The notes beneath the pieces were generated by a model. That model was not told where the DNA came from, did no database searches, and worked only from the letters and a program-made list of their open reading frames with translations. This document shows positions 44,463-53,029 of a DNA stretch of 59,768 bases, piece after piece (position 1 is the first letter of the stretch; every line of letters begins with the position of its first letter). Origin of the DNA: Pseudomonadota bacterium (GTDB lineage: Bacteria > Chloroflexota > UBA6077 > JAJPHF01). Where the stretch lies: the NCBI GenBank assembly GCA_021325365.1, contig JAJPHF010000122.1:1-59768 (forward strand). The letters run 5' to 3'. The translations under genes and the position numbers were made by a program.

Positions 44463-44501
44463 CTGCCCTCACCCTAGCCCGCTCCCAGGGGGAGCGGGGA
44501 C
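44463..44501 (+). repeat. REP unit upstream of the DUF72 gene
   Basis: CTGCCCTCACCCTAGCCCGC then TCCCAGGGGGAGCGGGGAC. Member of the same palindromic family; it lies in the 265-base gap that otherwise holds nothing recognisable. Confidence 0.7.
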
Positions 44502-44654
44502 TATCATATCTCTGTAGCCGTGGGCGCTCCTGCGGGAGACGCCGTCGGTGGCAGGAAGTGGTCAAGGGGCGGGGGCGGGCGGCCGCCGCGCGTCTGGCCC
44601 GCGGCTTGCGAGAGAGCCGGGGAGCGCCGGCCGGCGCGGCGCGAGGAGGCGGCG

Positions 44655-45572
44655 ATGATCTACGTGGGCACAGCGGGCTGGTCCTACCCCGAGGGCAAGG
44701 GCAAGTGGGATGGCATCTTCTATCCCGCCGGCCGGCGCGGACCGGACCAGCTCGCGTACTACGCCGAGCACTTCCGCGCTGTCGAGATCAACAGCTCCTT
44801 CTACCGGCCGCTCGCGCCGCACGTCGCGGCGAGCTGGGCGCGCAAGACGCCGGCCGATTTCCGCTTCACCGCCAAGCTCTACCAGAAGTTCACGCACCCG
44901 AAGATGTACCAGGAGGCCACGGGCGAGGCGGTGGACGTGCGTGCCGAGGACGTGGCCCGCTTCAAGGAGGGCCTGGCGCCGCTGGTGGACGCCGGCAAGC
45001 TGGGGGCGCTGCTCGCGCAGTTCCCGCCGAGCTTCAAGGCCGACGAGGAGACGCTGACGCAGCTCGAAGACCTCATCCGCCAGTTCGCCGAGTACCCGCT
45101 GGCCGTGGAGCTGCGGCACCGTAGCTGGTCGGAGAGCGCCGAGGCGGCGCGGCTGCTCGTGGACAACAACGTGGCCTGGTGCCTCATCGACGAGCCGAAG
45201 TTTCGTACGTCGCTGGGGGCCGTGCCGCTCACCAGCCGGCTCGGCTACCTGCGCTTCCACGGGCGCAACGCCAAGGAGTGGTGGCACGGCGACCGCGAGA
45301 GCCGCTACGACTACCTGTACAGCGCCGGCGAGCAGCAGCAGCTCGCGGCCGAGGTGGAGACGGTGGCGGAGCGCGCTACCGACACCTACGTGTTCTACAA
45401 CAACCACTACCGCGCGAAGGCGGTGGCGAACGCCACGCAGCTCAAGCTGGCGCTCGGCCAGCCCGTGACCGGCGAGTTCTCGCCGGAGATGCTGGCGGAG
45501 TACCCGGCGCTGGCGGCGGCGCTCGAAGGACGCCCGGCGCCGGCCGCGCCGCGGGCCGCCGGCGGGGGATGA
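44655..45572 (+). CDS. DUF72 (YecE-like) family protein
   Basis: 305 residues from the ATG at 44655 (GAGGAGG). The TIM-barrel family is recognised from the start IYVGTAGWSYPEGKGKWDG, YAEHFRAVEINSSFYRPL, FRFTAKLYQKFTHPK, the middle LAQFPPSFKADEETLTQL, AVELRHRSW, and YLRFHGRN with the terminal TYVFYNNHYRAKAVANA. Full length. The function of DUF72 is not established. Monocistronic, followed by a two-way terminator. Confidence 0.9.
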   Translation: MIYVGTAGWSYPEGKGKWDGIFYPAGRRGPDQLAYYAEHFRAVEINSSFYRPLAPHVAASWARKTPADFRFTAKLYQKFTHPKMYQEATGEAVDVRAEDVARFKEGLAPLVDAGKLGALLAQFPPSFKADEETLTQLEDLIRQFAEYPLAVELRHRSWSESAEAARLLVDNNVAWCLIDEPKFRTSLGAVPLTSRLGYLRFHGRNAKEWWHGDRESRYDYLYSAGEQQQLAAEVETVAERATDTYVFYNNHYRAKAVANATQLKLALGQPVTGEFSPEMLAEYPALAAALEGRPAPAAPRAAGGG

Positions 45573-45590
45573 CGGGCTCCCGGACGAGAA

Positions 45591-45632
45591 AGAAAAGGGG
45601 GCGGGTCAGACTACCCGCCCCCTTTTCTCGTC
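45591..45632. terminator. Bidirectional terminator between DUF72 and the GYP-repeat gene
   Basis: AGAAAAGGGGGCGGGT (45591-45606) pairs with ACCCGCCCCCTTTTCT (45613-45628), 16 bp perfect with a 6-base loop. A-rich and T-rich flanks make it work in both directions for the two convergent genes. Confidence 0.85.
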
Positions 45633-45638
45633 TAGCGT

Positions 45639-46166
45639 CTAGCAGTAGGGGAAGCCCGTGCCCAGCCCGTAGCCGTAGCTGCTGCACCCGTAGCCGTACG
45701 CGCCGTAGCCCGCGCCCGGATAGCCGGCGCCGTAGGGGTAGCCGTAGCCGATGCCGTAGGGGCTGTAGGCGCCAAAGGTGCCCACGCCATACGGATAGCT
45801 GCCGTAGCCGGGATAGCCGTAGCCGGGATAGCCATAGCCCGGGTAGCCGAAGCCGGGGTAGCCGTAGCCGGGATAGCCATAGCCCGGGTAGCCGAAGCCG
45901 GGATAGCCGTAACCCATGTAGCCGTAGCCCGGGTACCCGAAGCCGGGATAGCCATAGCCCGGGTAGCCGTAGCCCGGGTAGCCGTAGCCCGGGTAGCCAT
46001 AGCCCGGGTAGCCATAGCCCGGGTAGCCATAGCCGGGGTAGCCATAGCCCGGGTAGCTACCGTAGCCGATGCCGGGATAGCCGTAGTATTGCGCCGAGGC
46101 ACTGGGCGCCCCGAAGCCGACAGCCAGCAGCGCCATCAGGGCCAGTGCCACCAGGATGCGTCGCAT
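45639..46166 (-). CDS. Secreted Gly-Tyr-Pro repeat protein
   Basis: 175 residues, GGAGAGGAGGGG directly before the ATG at 46166. The signal peptide is VALALMALLAVGFGAPSASA, cleavage near residue 26. The mature part is almost only G, Y, P (with F, S and a few others), about fifteen tandem copies of a GYPGYGYP-type unit coded by nearly identical 12-24-base DNA repeats, ending with two cysteines (CSSYG, PYC). It is surely disordered or forms a repetitive coil, perhaps a cell-surface or adhesive protein. The copy number may vary between strains, or be misassembled. Confidence 0.8.
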   Translation of the reverse strand: MRRILVALALMALLAVGFGAPSASAQYYGYPGIGYGSYPGYGYPGYGYPGYGYPGYGYPGYGYPGYGYPGYGYPGFGYPGYGYMGYGYPGFGYPGYGYPGYGYPGFGYPGYGYPGYGYPGYGSYPYGVGTFGAYSPYGIGYGYPYGAGYPGAGYGAYGYGCSSYGYGLGTGFPYC

Positions 46167-46330
46167 CCCCTCCTCTCCTTCCTCAGGCCGGGCGCCCCGG
46201 CCTGACGCGATGGGCCCGGTCGGTCCCACCGTGGCTGACGCTATTCTACCCTAGGAAGCCGGATCGGTTCTCGGGCTTGGGACGCAACTGTGACACCGCC
46301 ACCTTGGCGCCGCCCCTCGCGCCCGGGGGC

Positions 46331-47155
46331 TCAGCCGTCGCTCGCCAGCCGCGCGAGGACGACGAGCCGCGCGCTGTCGCTGGCTAGCTCTTCGAGCGCG
46401 TAGCCGCCGTACACCCCCTCGACGCGAAAGCCCGCGCGCTGGAGCAGCCATTCCAGCTCGTAGCGGTAGTAGTAGCGCAGCGTCAGCTCGTGGACCCAGC
46501 GGCGGAGGGCGCCGTCGGGCGCCGCCACGTCGTACAGCGCGGTCAGGTGCTGGAGCTGCCGCGCCGCGTCGATCTCGCGCAGCCACCACTTGCTCACCAC
46601 GGCACCCGTCGGCTCGCGGTGGCTCCACTGGTGGACCAGCACGCCCTCCGGCTGGCCCAGGAACGCGCCGGGCGGAAAGGCCACGTCGATCGCCAGCTGC
46701 CCCCCGGGGTACAGGTGGCGGCGCACGGCTCCGAGCGTCGCCAGTTGGTCGTCGGCGGTCGCGCAGTAGCCCAGGAGGTCGAGCGGCGCGAGCGCCAGGC
46801 GAAAGCGCTCGTCGCGCGCCAGCGTCCGCACGTCGGTGGCGGCGAGCCGCCAGCGCTCCGCCGCTGGGTCGAGCGCCCGCAAGCGCGCCTCGGCGCGGGC
46901 CAGCATCGGGCGCGACAGGTCGACGCCGACCGCCGTGTGCCCGGAGCGCACGAGCCCCGCCAGCACGCGGCCGGTGCCGCAGCCTAGCTCTAGCACCGGG
47001 CCGCCGCCCGCCGTGCGCGCCAGCTCGCAGTACAGCGCCACGTCGGCGCTCAGCGCGTCGTGCTCCAGGTCGTAATAGCGCGCGACGACCTCCTCGACGG
47101 AGGGCTGAGGGCTGGGTGCTGCGTGCTGAGCCAGGTGGGGCCGCTCGCCGCTCAA
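46331..47155 (-). CDS. Class I SAM-dependent methyltransferase
   Basis: About 274 residues; the start is uncertain (TTG at 47155; no ATG or GTG fits before the fold). Motif I is VLELGCGTGRVLAGL (54-68), motif II VGVDLSRPMLARAEARL, post-motif I ATDVRTL, motif III-IV LALAPLDLLGYCATADDQLATL and YPGGQLAIDVAFP. The C-terminal part LTLRYYYRYELEWLLQRAGF is the usual strand swap. Substrate unknown. It begins in a patch of CTCAGCACT repeats, which may account for the poor start. Confidence 0.85.
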   Translation of the reverse strand: MSGERPHLAQHAAPSPQPSVEEVVARYYDLEHDALSADVALYCELARTAGGGPVLELGCGTGRVLAGLVRSGHTAVGVDLSRPMLARAEARLRALDPAAERWRLAATDVRTLARDERFRLALAPLDLLGYCATADDQLATLGAVRRHLYPGGQLAIDVAFPPGAFLGQPEGVLVHQWSHREPTGAVVSKWWLREIDAARQLQHLTALYDVAAPDGALRRWVHELTLRYYYRYELEWLLQRAGFRVEGVYGGYALEELASDSARLVVLARLASDG

Positions 47156-47182
47156 CTCAGCACTCAGCCTTTTCTACGCAGC
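47104..47182. repeat. CTCAGCACT-type short repeats
   Basis: GCTGGGTGCTGCGTGCTGAG (47111-47130) and CTCAACTCAGCACTCAGCC (47151-47169), then GCAGCACTCGTCGCACTCG. The same sequence type recurs at 54349-54400. It overlaps the 5' end of the methyltransferase frame. Confidence 0.6.
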
Positions 47183-47196
47183 ACTCGTCGCACTCG

Positions 47197-47577
47197 TCAC
47201 TCCGTCCAGTAGCGGCGGCTGGCGAGGCTGTACGCGCCCTCGATGAGCACGAACAGGCCGAGCAGCAGGAGGGCATTGGGCCAGGCCAGCATCCGCAGCG
47301 CCTGGAGCCAGAGCGCGAACATGAGCAGGAAGCTCGCCAGCAGGGCGTGCGGGAGATAGCTCAAGACGCCGCGGGTGGGGCGGCGCGGCTCGCGCCGGCG
47401 CGCGGCGGCCGCGAGCGTGAGCGCGCCTGTCGTGCCGAGCGCGAGCCACAAGCTGCCGTAGAAGACGCCCTGGGCGCCGGGCGCGCTGGGCGGTACGCCC
47501 AGCACCGTGAGGACCCACGCGAGCCAGCCGAGCAGCGCACACACGAGGGTGATCCCGCTGGCACTCCCAACCCGCAT
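47197..47577 (-). CDS. Hypothetical four-helix membrane protein
   Basis: 126 residues, GGAGG 6 bases before the ATG. Hydrophobic segments at about 8-28 (GITLVCALLGWLAWVLTVLG), 38-58, 75-93 and 97-115, short loops, basic patches (RRREPRRPTR) facing the cytoplasm. No family is recognised. It follows a small zinc-ribbon gene by 24 bases on the same strand and probably shares its transcript. Confidence 0.75.
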   Translation of the reverse strand: MRVGSASGITLVCALLGWLAWVLTVLGVPPSAPGAQGVFYGSLWLALGTTGALTLAAAARRREPRRPTRGVLSYLPHALLASFLLMFALWLQALRMLAWPNALLLLGLFVLIEGAYSLASRRYWTE

Positions 47578-47601
47578 GCGCTGCCTCCGCCTGATAATAC
47601 C

Positions 47602-47817
47602 TCAGGCGCGCGCCGCCGCGCTGGCGAGGGCCTGTCGCTGGGCCGTGGACGAGAGCCGCCGCCGCTCGGGGCGGGCGAGCCGCGCCTCCTCGGCCGCGGT
47701 CAGGCTGTAGCCGCACTGCAGGCAGTTGACGAAGCGGGTCCCGTAGACCTCGGGATTGATGCCCGCCTCCTCGAAGAGGTCACCGTGGCAGCGGGGACAC
47801 CCCTTGAGCCACATCAT
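47602..47817 (-). CDS. Small zinc-ribbon protein, 71 residues
   Basis: Start at the first of two adjacent ATGs (47817), with GGGAGGAG 9 bases upstream. MMWLKGCPRCHGDLFEEAG holds the first CxxC (8-11) and VNCLQCGYSLTAAEEARLA the second (about 33-36), a simple ribbon followed by a basic helix. Sequences of this type (CPRCxGDLF...CLQCGY) are common in high-GC environmental bacteria and remain without function. First gene of a two-gene unit with the membrane protein. Confidence 0.75.
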   Translation of the reverse strand: MMWLKGCPRCHGDLFEEAGINPEVYGTRFVNCLQCGYSLTAAEEARLARPERRRLSSTAQRQALASAAARA

Positions 47818-48000
47818 CGTCTTGCACTCCTCCCCATCGTCGTTGGCCGACGCGGGCGGCCACGGCTCGCCGGACCGGGAGACGCGCGAACGCGCGTGCC
47901 GAGCGCGGCGCACCCGACGTCGCCAAGCATGGTACGGCGCCCGGCATCGCGGATCCGTCAGCGCGAGGCGCACAAAACTCGCAAACGGATCACAAGGGCG

Positions 48001-48786
48001 TCAGCCGGGTGGCTCGAACAGGTAGCCGCGGCCGGGGACGGTGCGGATGTAGCGCGGCGCGTCGGCGTCGTCCTCGAGCTTGTGGCGAAGGCGGCGGATG
48101 CCGACGCGCAGGTACGAGCGGTCGTGACGGTACTCGGGGCCCCAGGCGCGCGTGAGTAGCTCCTCGTGGGGGAGCAGCCGGCCGGGGTTGCGCGCCAGCT
48201 CGACGAGGAGCTGCCACTCGGTGGGGCGGAGGGGGATCTCGCGGCCGCCGCGGAACAGCCGGCGGCGGCCGAAGTCGAGAGTCATCTCGCCGGCGACGAG
48301 CACCTGGCGGGCCTGCGCCTCGGTGGGGCGCAGGCGGCGCAGCACGGCGCGCAGCCGCGCGAGCAGCAGCTCGGGCAGGCACGTGGCGGGCACGTAGTCG
48401 TCGGCGCCCAGGTCGAGCGCGCGGATGGCGGTGACGTCGTCGCCGGCGGCGCCGAGCGCGACGATCGGCATGGCCGAGCCGAGCCGGAGCCGTCGCAGCA
48501 GCTCCAGGCCGCCGAGCGCCGTCGCCTCCAAGTCGAGCAGCGCCAGGTCGGGGCGCTCGGTCGCGCACAGGCGCAGCGCGTCGCGCGCGCTGTCGCACTC
48601 CAGCACGCGGTAACCAGCCGCCGCGAGCACGGCGCCCAGCGCGCGGCGGCCGGCGGGCTCGGCGGCCAGCAGCACGCGGAGCCGCGGCCCGCGCGCCCGC
48701 GGGGCGGCGCGCTCGGCGCCCCGCCGGCCGCGCCAGGGGGCCGGCGCGTCGGGCGGACGGTCAGGGCTGATGACGACACGCGGCAT
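48001..48786 (-). CDS. OmpR/PhoB-family response regulator with atypical receiver
   Basis: 261 residues. The Pro/Arg-rich N-terminus (to about 35) is unusual. The receiver (about 36-155) keeps the phospho-acceptor region LALLDLEATALGG but has AAE where the acidic pair should be (RVLLAAEPAG) and ATC in place of the conserved KPF (GADDYVPATCLPELLL), so Mg-dependent phosphorylation is doubtful. The winged-helix DNA-binding domain (about 165-258: LTRAWGPEYRHDRSYLRVGI RRLRHKLE, YIRTVPGRGYLF) is intact. No histidine kinase is next to it. 8 bases after the LmbE-type gene, same strand. Confidence 0.87.
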   Translation of the reverse strand: MPRVVISPDRPPDAPAPWRGRRGAERAAPRARGPRLRVLLAAEPAGRRALGAVLAAAGYRVLECDSARDALRLCATERPDLALLDLEATALGGLELLRRLRLGSAMPIVALGAAGDDVTAIRALDLGADDYVPATCLPELLLARLRAVLRRLRPTEAQARQVLVAGEMTLDFGRRRLFRGGREIPLRPTEWQLLVELARNPGRLLPHEELLTRAWGPEYRHDRSYLRVGIRRLRHKLEDDADAPRYIRTVPGRGYLFEPPG

Positions 48787-48794
48787 GACTCACC

Positions 48795-49526
48795 TCAGCG
48801 CGGGCGCAGGACGCGGAACGCCTCGGCGTACGGGACGCCGAGCGCCTTGCCGTTCTCGGCCGCCCAGCCGCGCACGAACGGCTCTACTTGCTCGAGGGCG
48901 AACTGGCTCTGGTGCTCGGCCAGGGCCGCCAGCTTCTGGTCGAGCGTGGCGGTGACGTCCACCCAGGTGTCGGCCTGCTGCGCGGCCACGAGGTAAACGG
49001 TCGGCACCGCCCAGGGCTCCAGGCCGTCGCGGAACAGCTCCGGAAAGATCAGTCGGTTGCGCGCCGTGGGGAAGACGGCGGCCAGCGCGGCCTCGCCGGC
49101 GGCGCGGTGGTCCGGGTGGTTGACGTATTCCGCGCCGAAGAAGTAAGTCGTCGGGTCCTGGCAGACGACGACGTCGGGCCGGAAGCGGCAGATCGCCTCG
49201 GCGATGGCGCGGCGCAGCGCCAGGCTAGGCTCCAGGACGCCGTCCTCGTAGCCCAGGCACCACACGTCGCGGCCGCCGAGGCGCGCAAGCGCCGCGCGCT
49301 GCTCGGCGCGGCGGATCGGCGCCAGGCGCTCGGGCGTCATGGTGGGGTCGGCGCTACCCTTGTTGCCGTCGGTGCAGAGCAGGTAGACGCACGCGGCGCC
49401 CTGACGCGCCCAGAGCGCGATGGTGCCCGCTACCGTGAAGTCGGCGTCATCCGGGTGGGCCATGACCGCGAGCACGCGCTCCGGCTGGCCGGCGATCGCC
49501 CGCTCTGCGCCGCTGTAATAGGGCAT
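48795..49526 (-). CDS. PIG-L/LmbE-family deacetylase
   Basis: 243 residues. The zinc motif MAHPDDADF at about 22-30 and the third ligand in NHPDHRAAGEAAL identify the N-acetylglucosaminyl-type deacetylase family (MshB, BshB, LmbE). The order of segments (CTDGNKGSADP, RRAEQRAALARLG, CLGYEDGVLEPS) is typical of the bacillithiol/mycothiol-like and sugar deacetylases. The actual substrate is unknown. It is followed 8 bases later by the response-regulator gene, so the two are expressed together. Confidence 0.88.
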   Translation of the reverse strand: MPYYSGAERAIAGQPERVLAVMAHPDDADFTVAGTIALWARQGAACVYLLCTDGNKGSADPTMTPERLAPIRRAEQRAALARLGGRDVWCLGYEDGVLEPSLALRRAIAEAICRFRPDVVVCQDPTTYFFGAEYVNHPDHRAAGEAALAAVFPTARNRLIFPELFRDGLEPWAVPTVYLVAAQQADTWVDVTATLDQKLAALAEHQSQFALEQVEPFVRGWAAENGKALGVPYAEAFRVLRPR

Positions 49527-49603
49527 TGCTCTTGCCTCTAGCGTTCCCCCGGCCGCGGGGGACCAGCTCGGGGGACGCCCTATTCCCTCGCGCCCGCGGG
49601 ACG

Positions 49604-49999
49604 CTAGCGTGTCGGCGGCGCGGGGCGGCGCAGATTGCCGGCCCAGGCGCCGAGCGACCCCGCCACGGCCGCGAGCACGATATTCCAGGCCACGAGCGCT
49701 ACCAGATCCTCGGCGGCGGGCGCCTCCAGCGGCCGCACGACCTGGTAGACGATGCCGACGAGGCCGGCCACGGCCCCGGCGAGCACGGCGGCTTCAAGGC
49801 CCGGCCGCAGCTCGCCGAGCGCCGTGGCGACGCGGAAGCTCGCCCAGCCGCACAGGCCGAGGTTGACGATCAGATCGACCAGCTCGATCGCCGCGCGCAG
49901 GTCCGAGTCGCTCAGGCTGCGCGACGCCTCGCCAGCCAGCACGTCGACGCAGGCGATGGCGCAGCCGATGGCGAGCCCCCAGAGGAGGATCAACCGCAT
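49604..49999 (-). CDS. Hypothetical membrane protein
   Basis: 131 residues from the ATG at 49999; no good ribosome site is seen, so a longer start is possible. Four hydrophobic segments (MRLILLWGLAIGCAIACVDV, LVDLIVNLGLCGWASFRV, LEAAVLAGAVAGLVGIVY, LVALVAWNIVLAAVAGSLGA). No family recognised. Lies downstream of nothing obvious and 248 bases from the divergent threonine ammonia-lyase gene. Confidence 0.6.
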   Translation of the reverse strand: MRLILLWGLAIGCAIACVDVLAGEASRSLSDSDLRAAIELVDLIVNLGLCGWASFRVATALGELRPGLEAAVLAGAVAGLVGIVYQVVRPLEAPAAEDLVALVAWNIVLAAVAGSLGAWAGNLRRPAPPTR

Positions 50000-50247
50000 T
50001 GCGGTTCGCCACCGGCTGCTCCCCGGTCGTGTGCTTGCCTCGACACCCGCTGCACGCGGCCACCTGTTTCCGGCCCGGCGGCGTCCGCCCACGCCTCCGC
50101 GGCTCGTCAAGGGTCGAAGTCGTTTGGCGCACGGACCGGTGTCGTCCGCGCAGGTCGGGGCGGCACCTGCCCTGCCAGTATAGCAGCGCCTGCGCGGCAG
50201 AGGCGCGGTATACTGACCTCGATGGCCGACCCCGGCCGGGAGGCGCC

Positions 50248-51513
50248 ATGCTCCACCCCCAGGACGTTGCGGCCGCCGCGGACCGCCTGGCGCCCTACAT
50301 CCGACCCACCCCCACGGTCCGCTCGCGCTTCTTCTCCGAGCTGGCCGGCTGCGACGTGTACCTGAAAGAGGAAAACCTCCAGCGGGGCGGATCGTTCAAG
50401 CTGCGCGGCGCGCTGAACCGCCTGCTCACGCTGTCGCCCGCCGAGCGCGCGCGCGGCGTCATCACCGCCTCGGCGGGCAACCACGGCCAGGGCGTGGCCA
50501 TCGCCGCTGGCATCGTTGGCTGCCGCGCCACCGTCGTCATGCCCGTGAACGCGCCGCTCGCCAAGGTCGAGGCGACGCGCGGGTACGGCGCGCGGGTCGT
50601 GCTGCACGGCGCGACCTACGACGACGCGCAGGCGCAAGCGCACCGGCTGGCCGAGACGCGGGACCTCGTCTACGTGCCGGCCTTCGACGACCTGGCGGTG
50701 ATGGCCGGGCAGGGCACGGTCGCGCTGGAGATGCTGGCCGCGGTGCCGGACCTGGAGGCGCTGGTCGTGCCCGTCGGCGGCGGCGGGCTGATCGGGGGGA
50801 TCGCGACGGTAGCCAAGGCGCACGTGCCGCCGCCGCGCGTGTACGGCGTGCAGGCGGCGGGCGCCGCGGCGGCGGTCGCGGCGTTCCGCAGCGGCCGCCT
50901 GCAACCCACCCCGGAGGTGCACACGTTCGCCGACGGCATCGCCGTGAAGGCGCCGTCGGCGCTCACGCTGGCCCACCTGCGCGAGCGGGTGGACGATGTG
51001 ACGGCCGTGCCGGACGACTGGATCGCCGAGGCCGTCGTGCTGCTGATGGAGCGCTCGAAGCTGGTGGTCGAGGGGGCCGGCGCGGCGGGGCTGGCGGCGG
51101 TGCTCGCGGGGCGCCTGCCGGTCGAGGGGCTGCGGGTGGGCGTGGTGCTGAGCGGCGGCAACATCGACCTCACGACCATCGACCGGATCGTGCTGCACGG
51201 CCTAACGGCGGCCGGCCGCTACCTCGTCTTCCGCACCCGCCTGGAAGACCGGCCGGGCGAGCTGGCGCGGCTGTCGCGGCTGCTGGCCCACGAGCGCGTG
51301 AACATCGAGGACGTGCGGCACCACGTGCGTGGCGTGGCGCTCGGCGTGAACGAGGTCGAGCTGGAGCTGACCGTCGAGACTCGCAACCTGGCCCACGGCG
51401 AGCGGGTCTTGGAGCGGTTGCGCGAGGCGGGCTACACGGCGGCGCCGGAGCCGCCCATCGGCGCCTCGGGCAAGCGGACGGCCGCGCTGGGCTCGCTCGC
51501 GGCCGAGCGATAG
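50248..51513 (+). CDS. ilvA: Threonine ammonia-lyase
   Basis: 421 residues, GGGAGG before the ATG. PLP lysine K51 in GGSFKLRGALN, the SAGNHGQG substrate loop, and the phosphate-binding VGGGGLIGG. Residues about 330-410 form a single ACT domain (FRTRLEDRPGELARLSRLLA, VNEVELELTVETRN), the regulatory form of about 400-residue enzymes (TdcB/short IlvA type). It converts threonine to 2-oxobutyrate and ammonia, the first step to isoleucine. The gene is followed 19 bases later by the CPBP protease gene. Confidence 0.95.
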   Translation: MLHPQDVAAAADRLAPYIRPTPTVRSRFFSELAGCDVYLKEENLQRGGSFKLRGALNRLLTLSPAERARGVITASAGNHGQGVAIAAGIVGCRATVVMPVNAPLAKVEATRGYGARVVLHGATYDDAQAQAHRLAETRDLVYVPAFDDLAVMAGQGTVALEMLAAVPDLEALVVPVGGGGLIGGIATVAKAHVPPPRVYGVQAAGAAAAVAAFRSGRLQPTPEVHTFADGIAVKAPSALTLAHLRERVDDVTAVPDDWIAEAVVLLMERSKLVVEGAGAAGLAAVLAGRLPVEGLRVGVVLSGGNIDLTTIDRIVLHGLTAAGRYLVFRTRLEDRPGELARLSRLLAHERVNIEDVRHHVRGVALGVNEVELELTVETRNLAHGERVLERLREAGYTAAPEPPIGASGKRTAALGSLAAER

Positions 51514-51532
51514 CTAGGAGAGCCGGCGCCTG

Positions 51533-52477
51533 ATGGCCGAGCCCGACACGCTGGTCCCCGGGCCTCACCTGCCCGACGAGCGGGCGAACGTGCGCCGCGG
51601 CCTGCTGCTGTTCCTGGCCGTGGCGTTCGGCATGGCCTGGGCGCTATGGGGCCTGCTCTGGCTGCGCGGCGGGCTGGCCCATCCGCGGTCCGTCGTGGTG
51701 CTGGTCGTCTCCATGTACGCGCCGGCGCTCGGAGTGCTCGCCGCCTGGCGCCTCGCCGATCGGCCGGCGCTGCGGCTGAGCGGGGTGCGCCGGCGCGGCC
51801 CGTGGCGCGCGTACCTGTGGGCCTACCTGCTGATCCCCGCCCTGCTGATCCTCGGCGCCGCGCTGTGCGTGCTGGTCGGCGTGCAGCGCGTCGACCCGAC
51901 GTTCAGCCTCGTGCGCGAGCAGTTCGAGCGGCTGGGCCGGCCGGCGCCGCCGCCCCCGCCCATGCCGGTGGCGCTGTTCATGGCGCTGCCGGCGTTCGTC
52001 GTGGCCCCGGCGCTCAACGTGCTGGCGACCATTGGCGAGGAGCTGGGCTGGCGCGGCTACCTCTGGGCGCGGCTGCAGCCGCTAGGGCCGCGGCGCGCGG
52101 CGCTCCTGATCGGCGTGATCTGGGGCGTGTGGCACGCGCCGCTGATTGCGATAGGCTACAACTACCCCGGCTCCCCGGTCCTCGGTCCGCTCCTGATGGT
52201 CGGCTTCACCGTGGTCTACGGCGTGGCGCTCGCCTGGCTGCGCGCGCGCTCGGGCAGCGTGTGGCCGGCGGCGCTGGCGCACGGCGCGATCAACGCCGAG
52301 GCCGGCGCGATTGCCGTGTTTCTCACCGCCGCTAGCCCGCTGGTAGGCGCGCCGATCGGGCTGGTCGCGCTGCTGCCGGCCGCCGCCTGCGCCGGCCTGC
52401 TCCTCTGGCGCGGCCCCTGGGCGGCGGGCGCTAGCGTCCCGTCGGCGGCCGAGCACCCGTCGGATCGGGCGCTGTGA
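51533..52477 (+). CDS. CPBP family intramembrane metalloprotease
   Basis: 314 residues, ribosome site AGGAGAG. About eight membrane segments. The three CPBP motifs are present in order: EELGWRGYLWA (EE-x3-R), GVIWGVWHAPLIAIG (with the catalytic H), and AALAHGAINAEA (H-x3-N). The family (CAAX prenyl endopeptidase/bacteriocin-processing type) cuts peptides in the membrane. The role here is unknown. Co-directional with threonine ammonia-lyase, perhaps read through by chance. Confidence 0.92.
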   Translation: MAEPDTLVPGPHLPDERANVRRGLLLFLAVAFGMAWALWGLLWLRGGLAHPRSVVVLVVSMYAPALGVLAAWRLADRPALRLSGVRRRGPWRAYLWAYLLIPALLILGAALCVLVGVQRVDPTFSLVREQFERLGRPAPPPPPMPVALFMALPAFVVAPALNVLATIGEELGWRGYLWARLQPLGPRRAALLIGVIWGVWHAPLIAIGYNYPGSPVLGPLLMVGFTVVYGVALAWLRARSGSVWPAALAHGAINAEAGAIAVFLTAASPLVGAPIGLVALLPAAACAGLLLWRGPWAAGASVPSAAEHPSDRAL

Positions 52478-52546
52478 GGCACGCCGCTGAATGGCCGCGC
52501 ACCGTCCACAATGCCTCCACAAGCGAGCGGCGGGGCGGCGAGCGGC

Positions 52547-53029
52547 TCAGGCGCCCGAGTCTTGGAGCGCCTGGCGGAACGGCTCGGGGATCGGCGTGGC
52601 GCCGGGCAGGTCCGCGGGCGGCGCGTCGGCCTCCCGCTCGTCCTCTACGCCGAACGCGTCGAGCAGCGCCTCGTCGGCAAAGATCGGCAAGCGCGCCCGC
52701 AGGGCGAGCGCCACGCCGTCGGCGGCCGACGTGGGATAGACCGCCTCGCCCGCGTCCCCGTGGAGGACCAGGCTGGTGCGAGCGCGGTTGGTGTCCGCCA
52801 ACCCGAGGTTCACGCTGACGCGGCCCGCGTGCTGGCGCAGCAGCGCCCCCACGAGCGCGCACAGCCCCGCGCGCTCGGACGGCTGGTGGGCCAGCTCTTG
52901 GCCGACCACCACGGCATCCTCCGGCGACAGCGTCACCTGGAGCCGCCGCCCGCGCCCCGCCTCGTAGAACACGACCTTCCAGCCCGCGTGCTGACACCAG
53001 CTCAGCCCGAGAATGGAGAGCGCCACCAT
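52547..53029 (-). CDS. Bifunctional nuclease (BFN/DUF151) domain protein
   Basis: 160 residues, AGGGGG before the ATG at 53029. The DUF151 signature runs VSVNLGLADTNRARTSLVLH, then YPTSAADGVALALRARLPIFADEALLDAFGV (equivalent to the R-P-S-D-A-x-x-L-A-x-R-x-x-x-P-I-x-V segment, here with SAAD). A Glu/Asp/Pro-rich C-terminus follows. Family members have RNase and DNase activity in plants and Thermotoga. AT-richer DNA upstream (53030-53100) contains the repeated octamer AGACATAG and is probably its promoter. Confidence 0.8.
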   Translation of the reverse strand: MVALSILGLSWCQHAGWKVVFYEAGRGRRLQVTLSPEDAVVVGQELAHQPSERAGLCALVGALLRQHAGRVSVNLGLADTNRARTSLVLHGDAGEAVYPTSAADGVALALRARLPIFADEALLDAFGVEDEREADAPPADLPGATPIPEPFRQALQDSGA

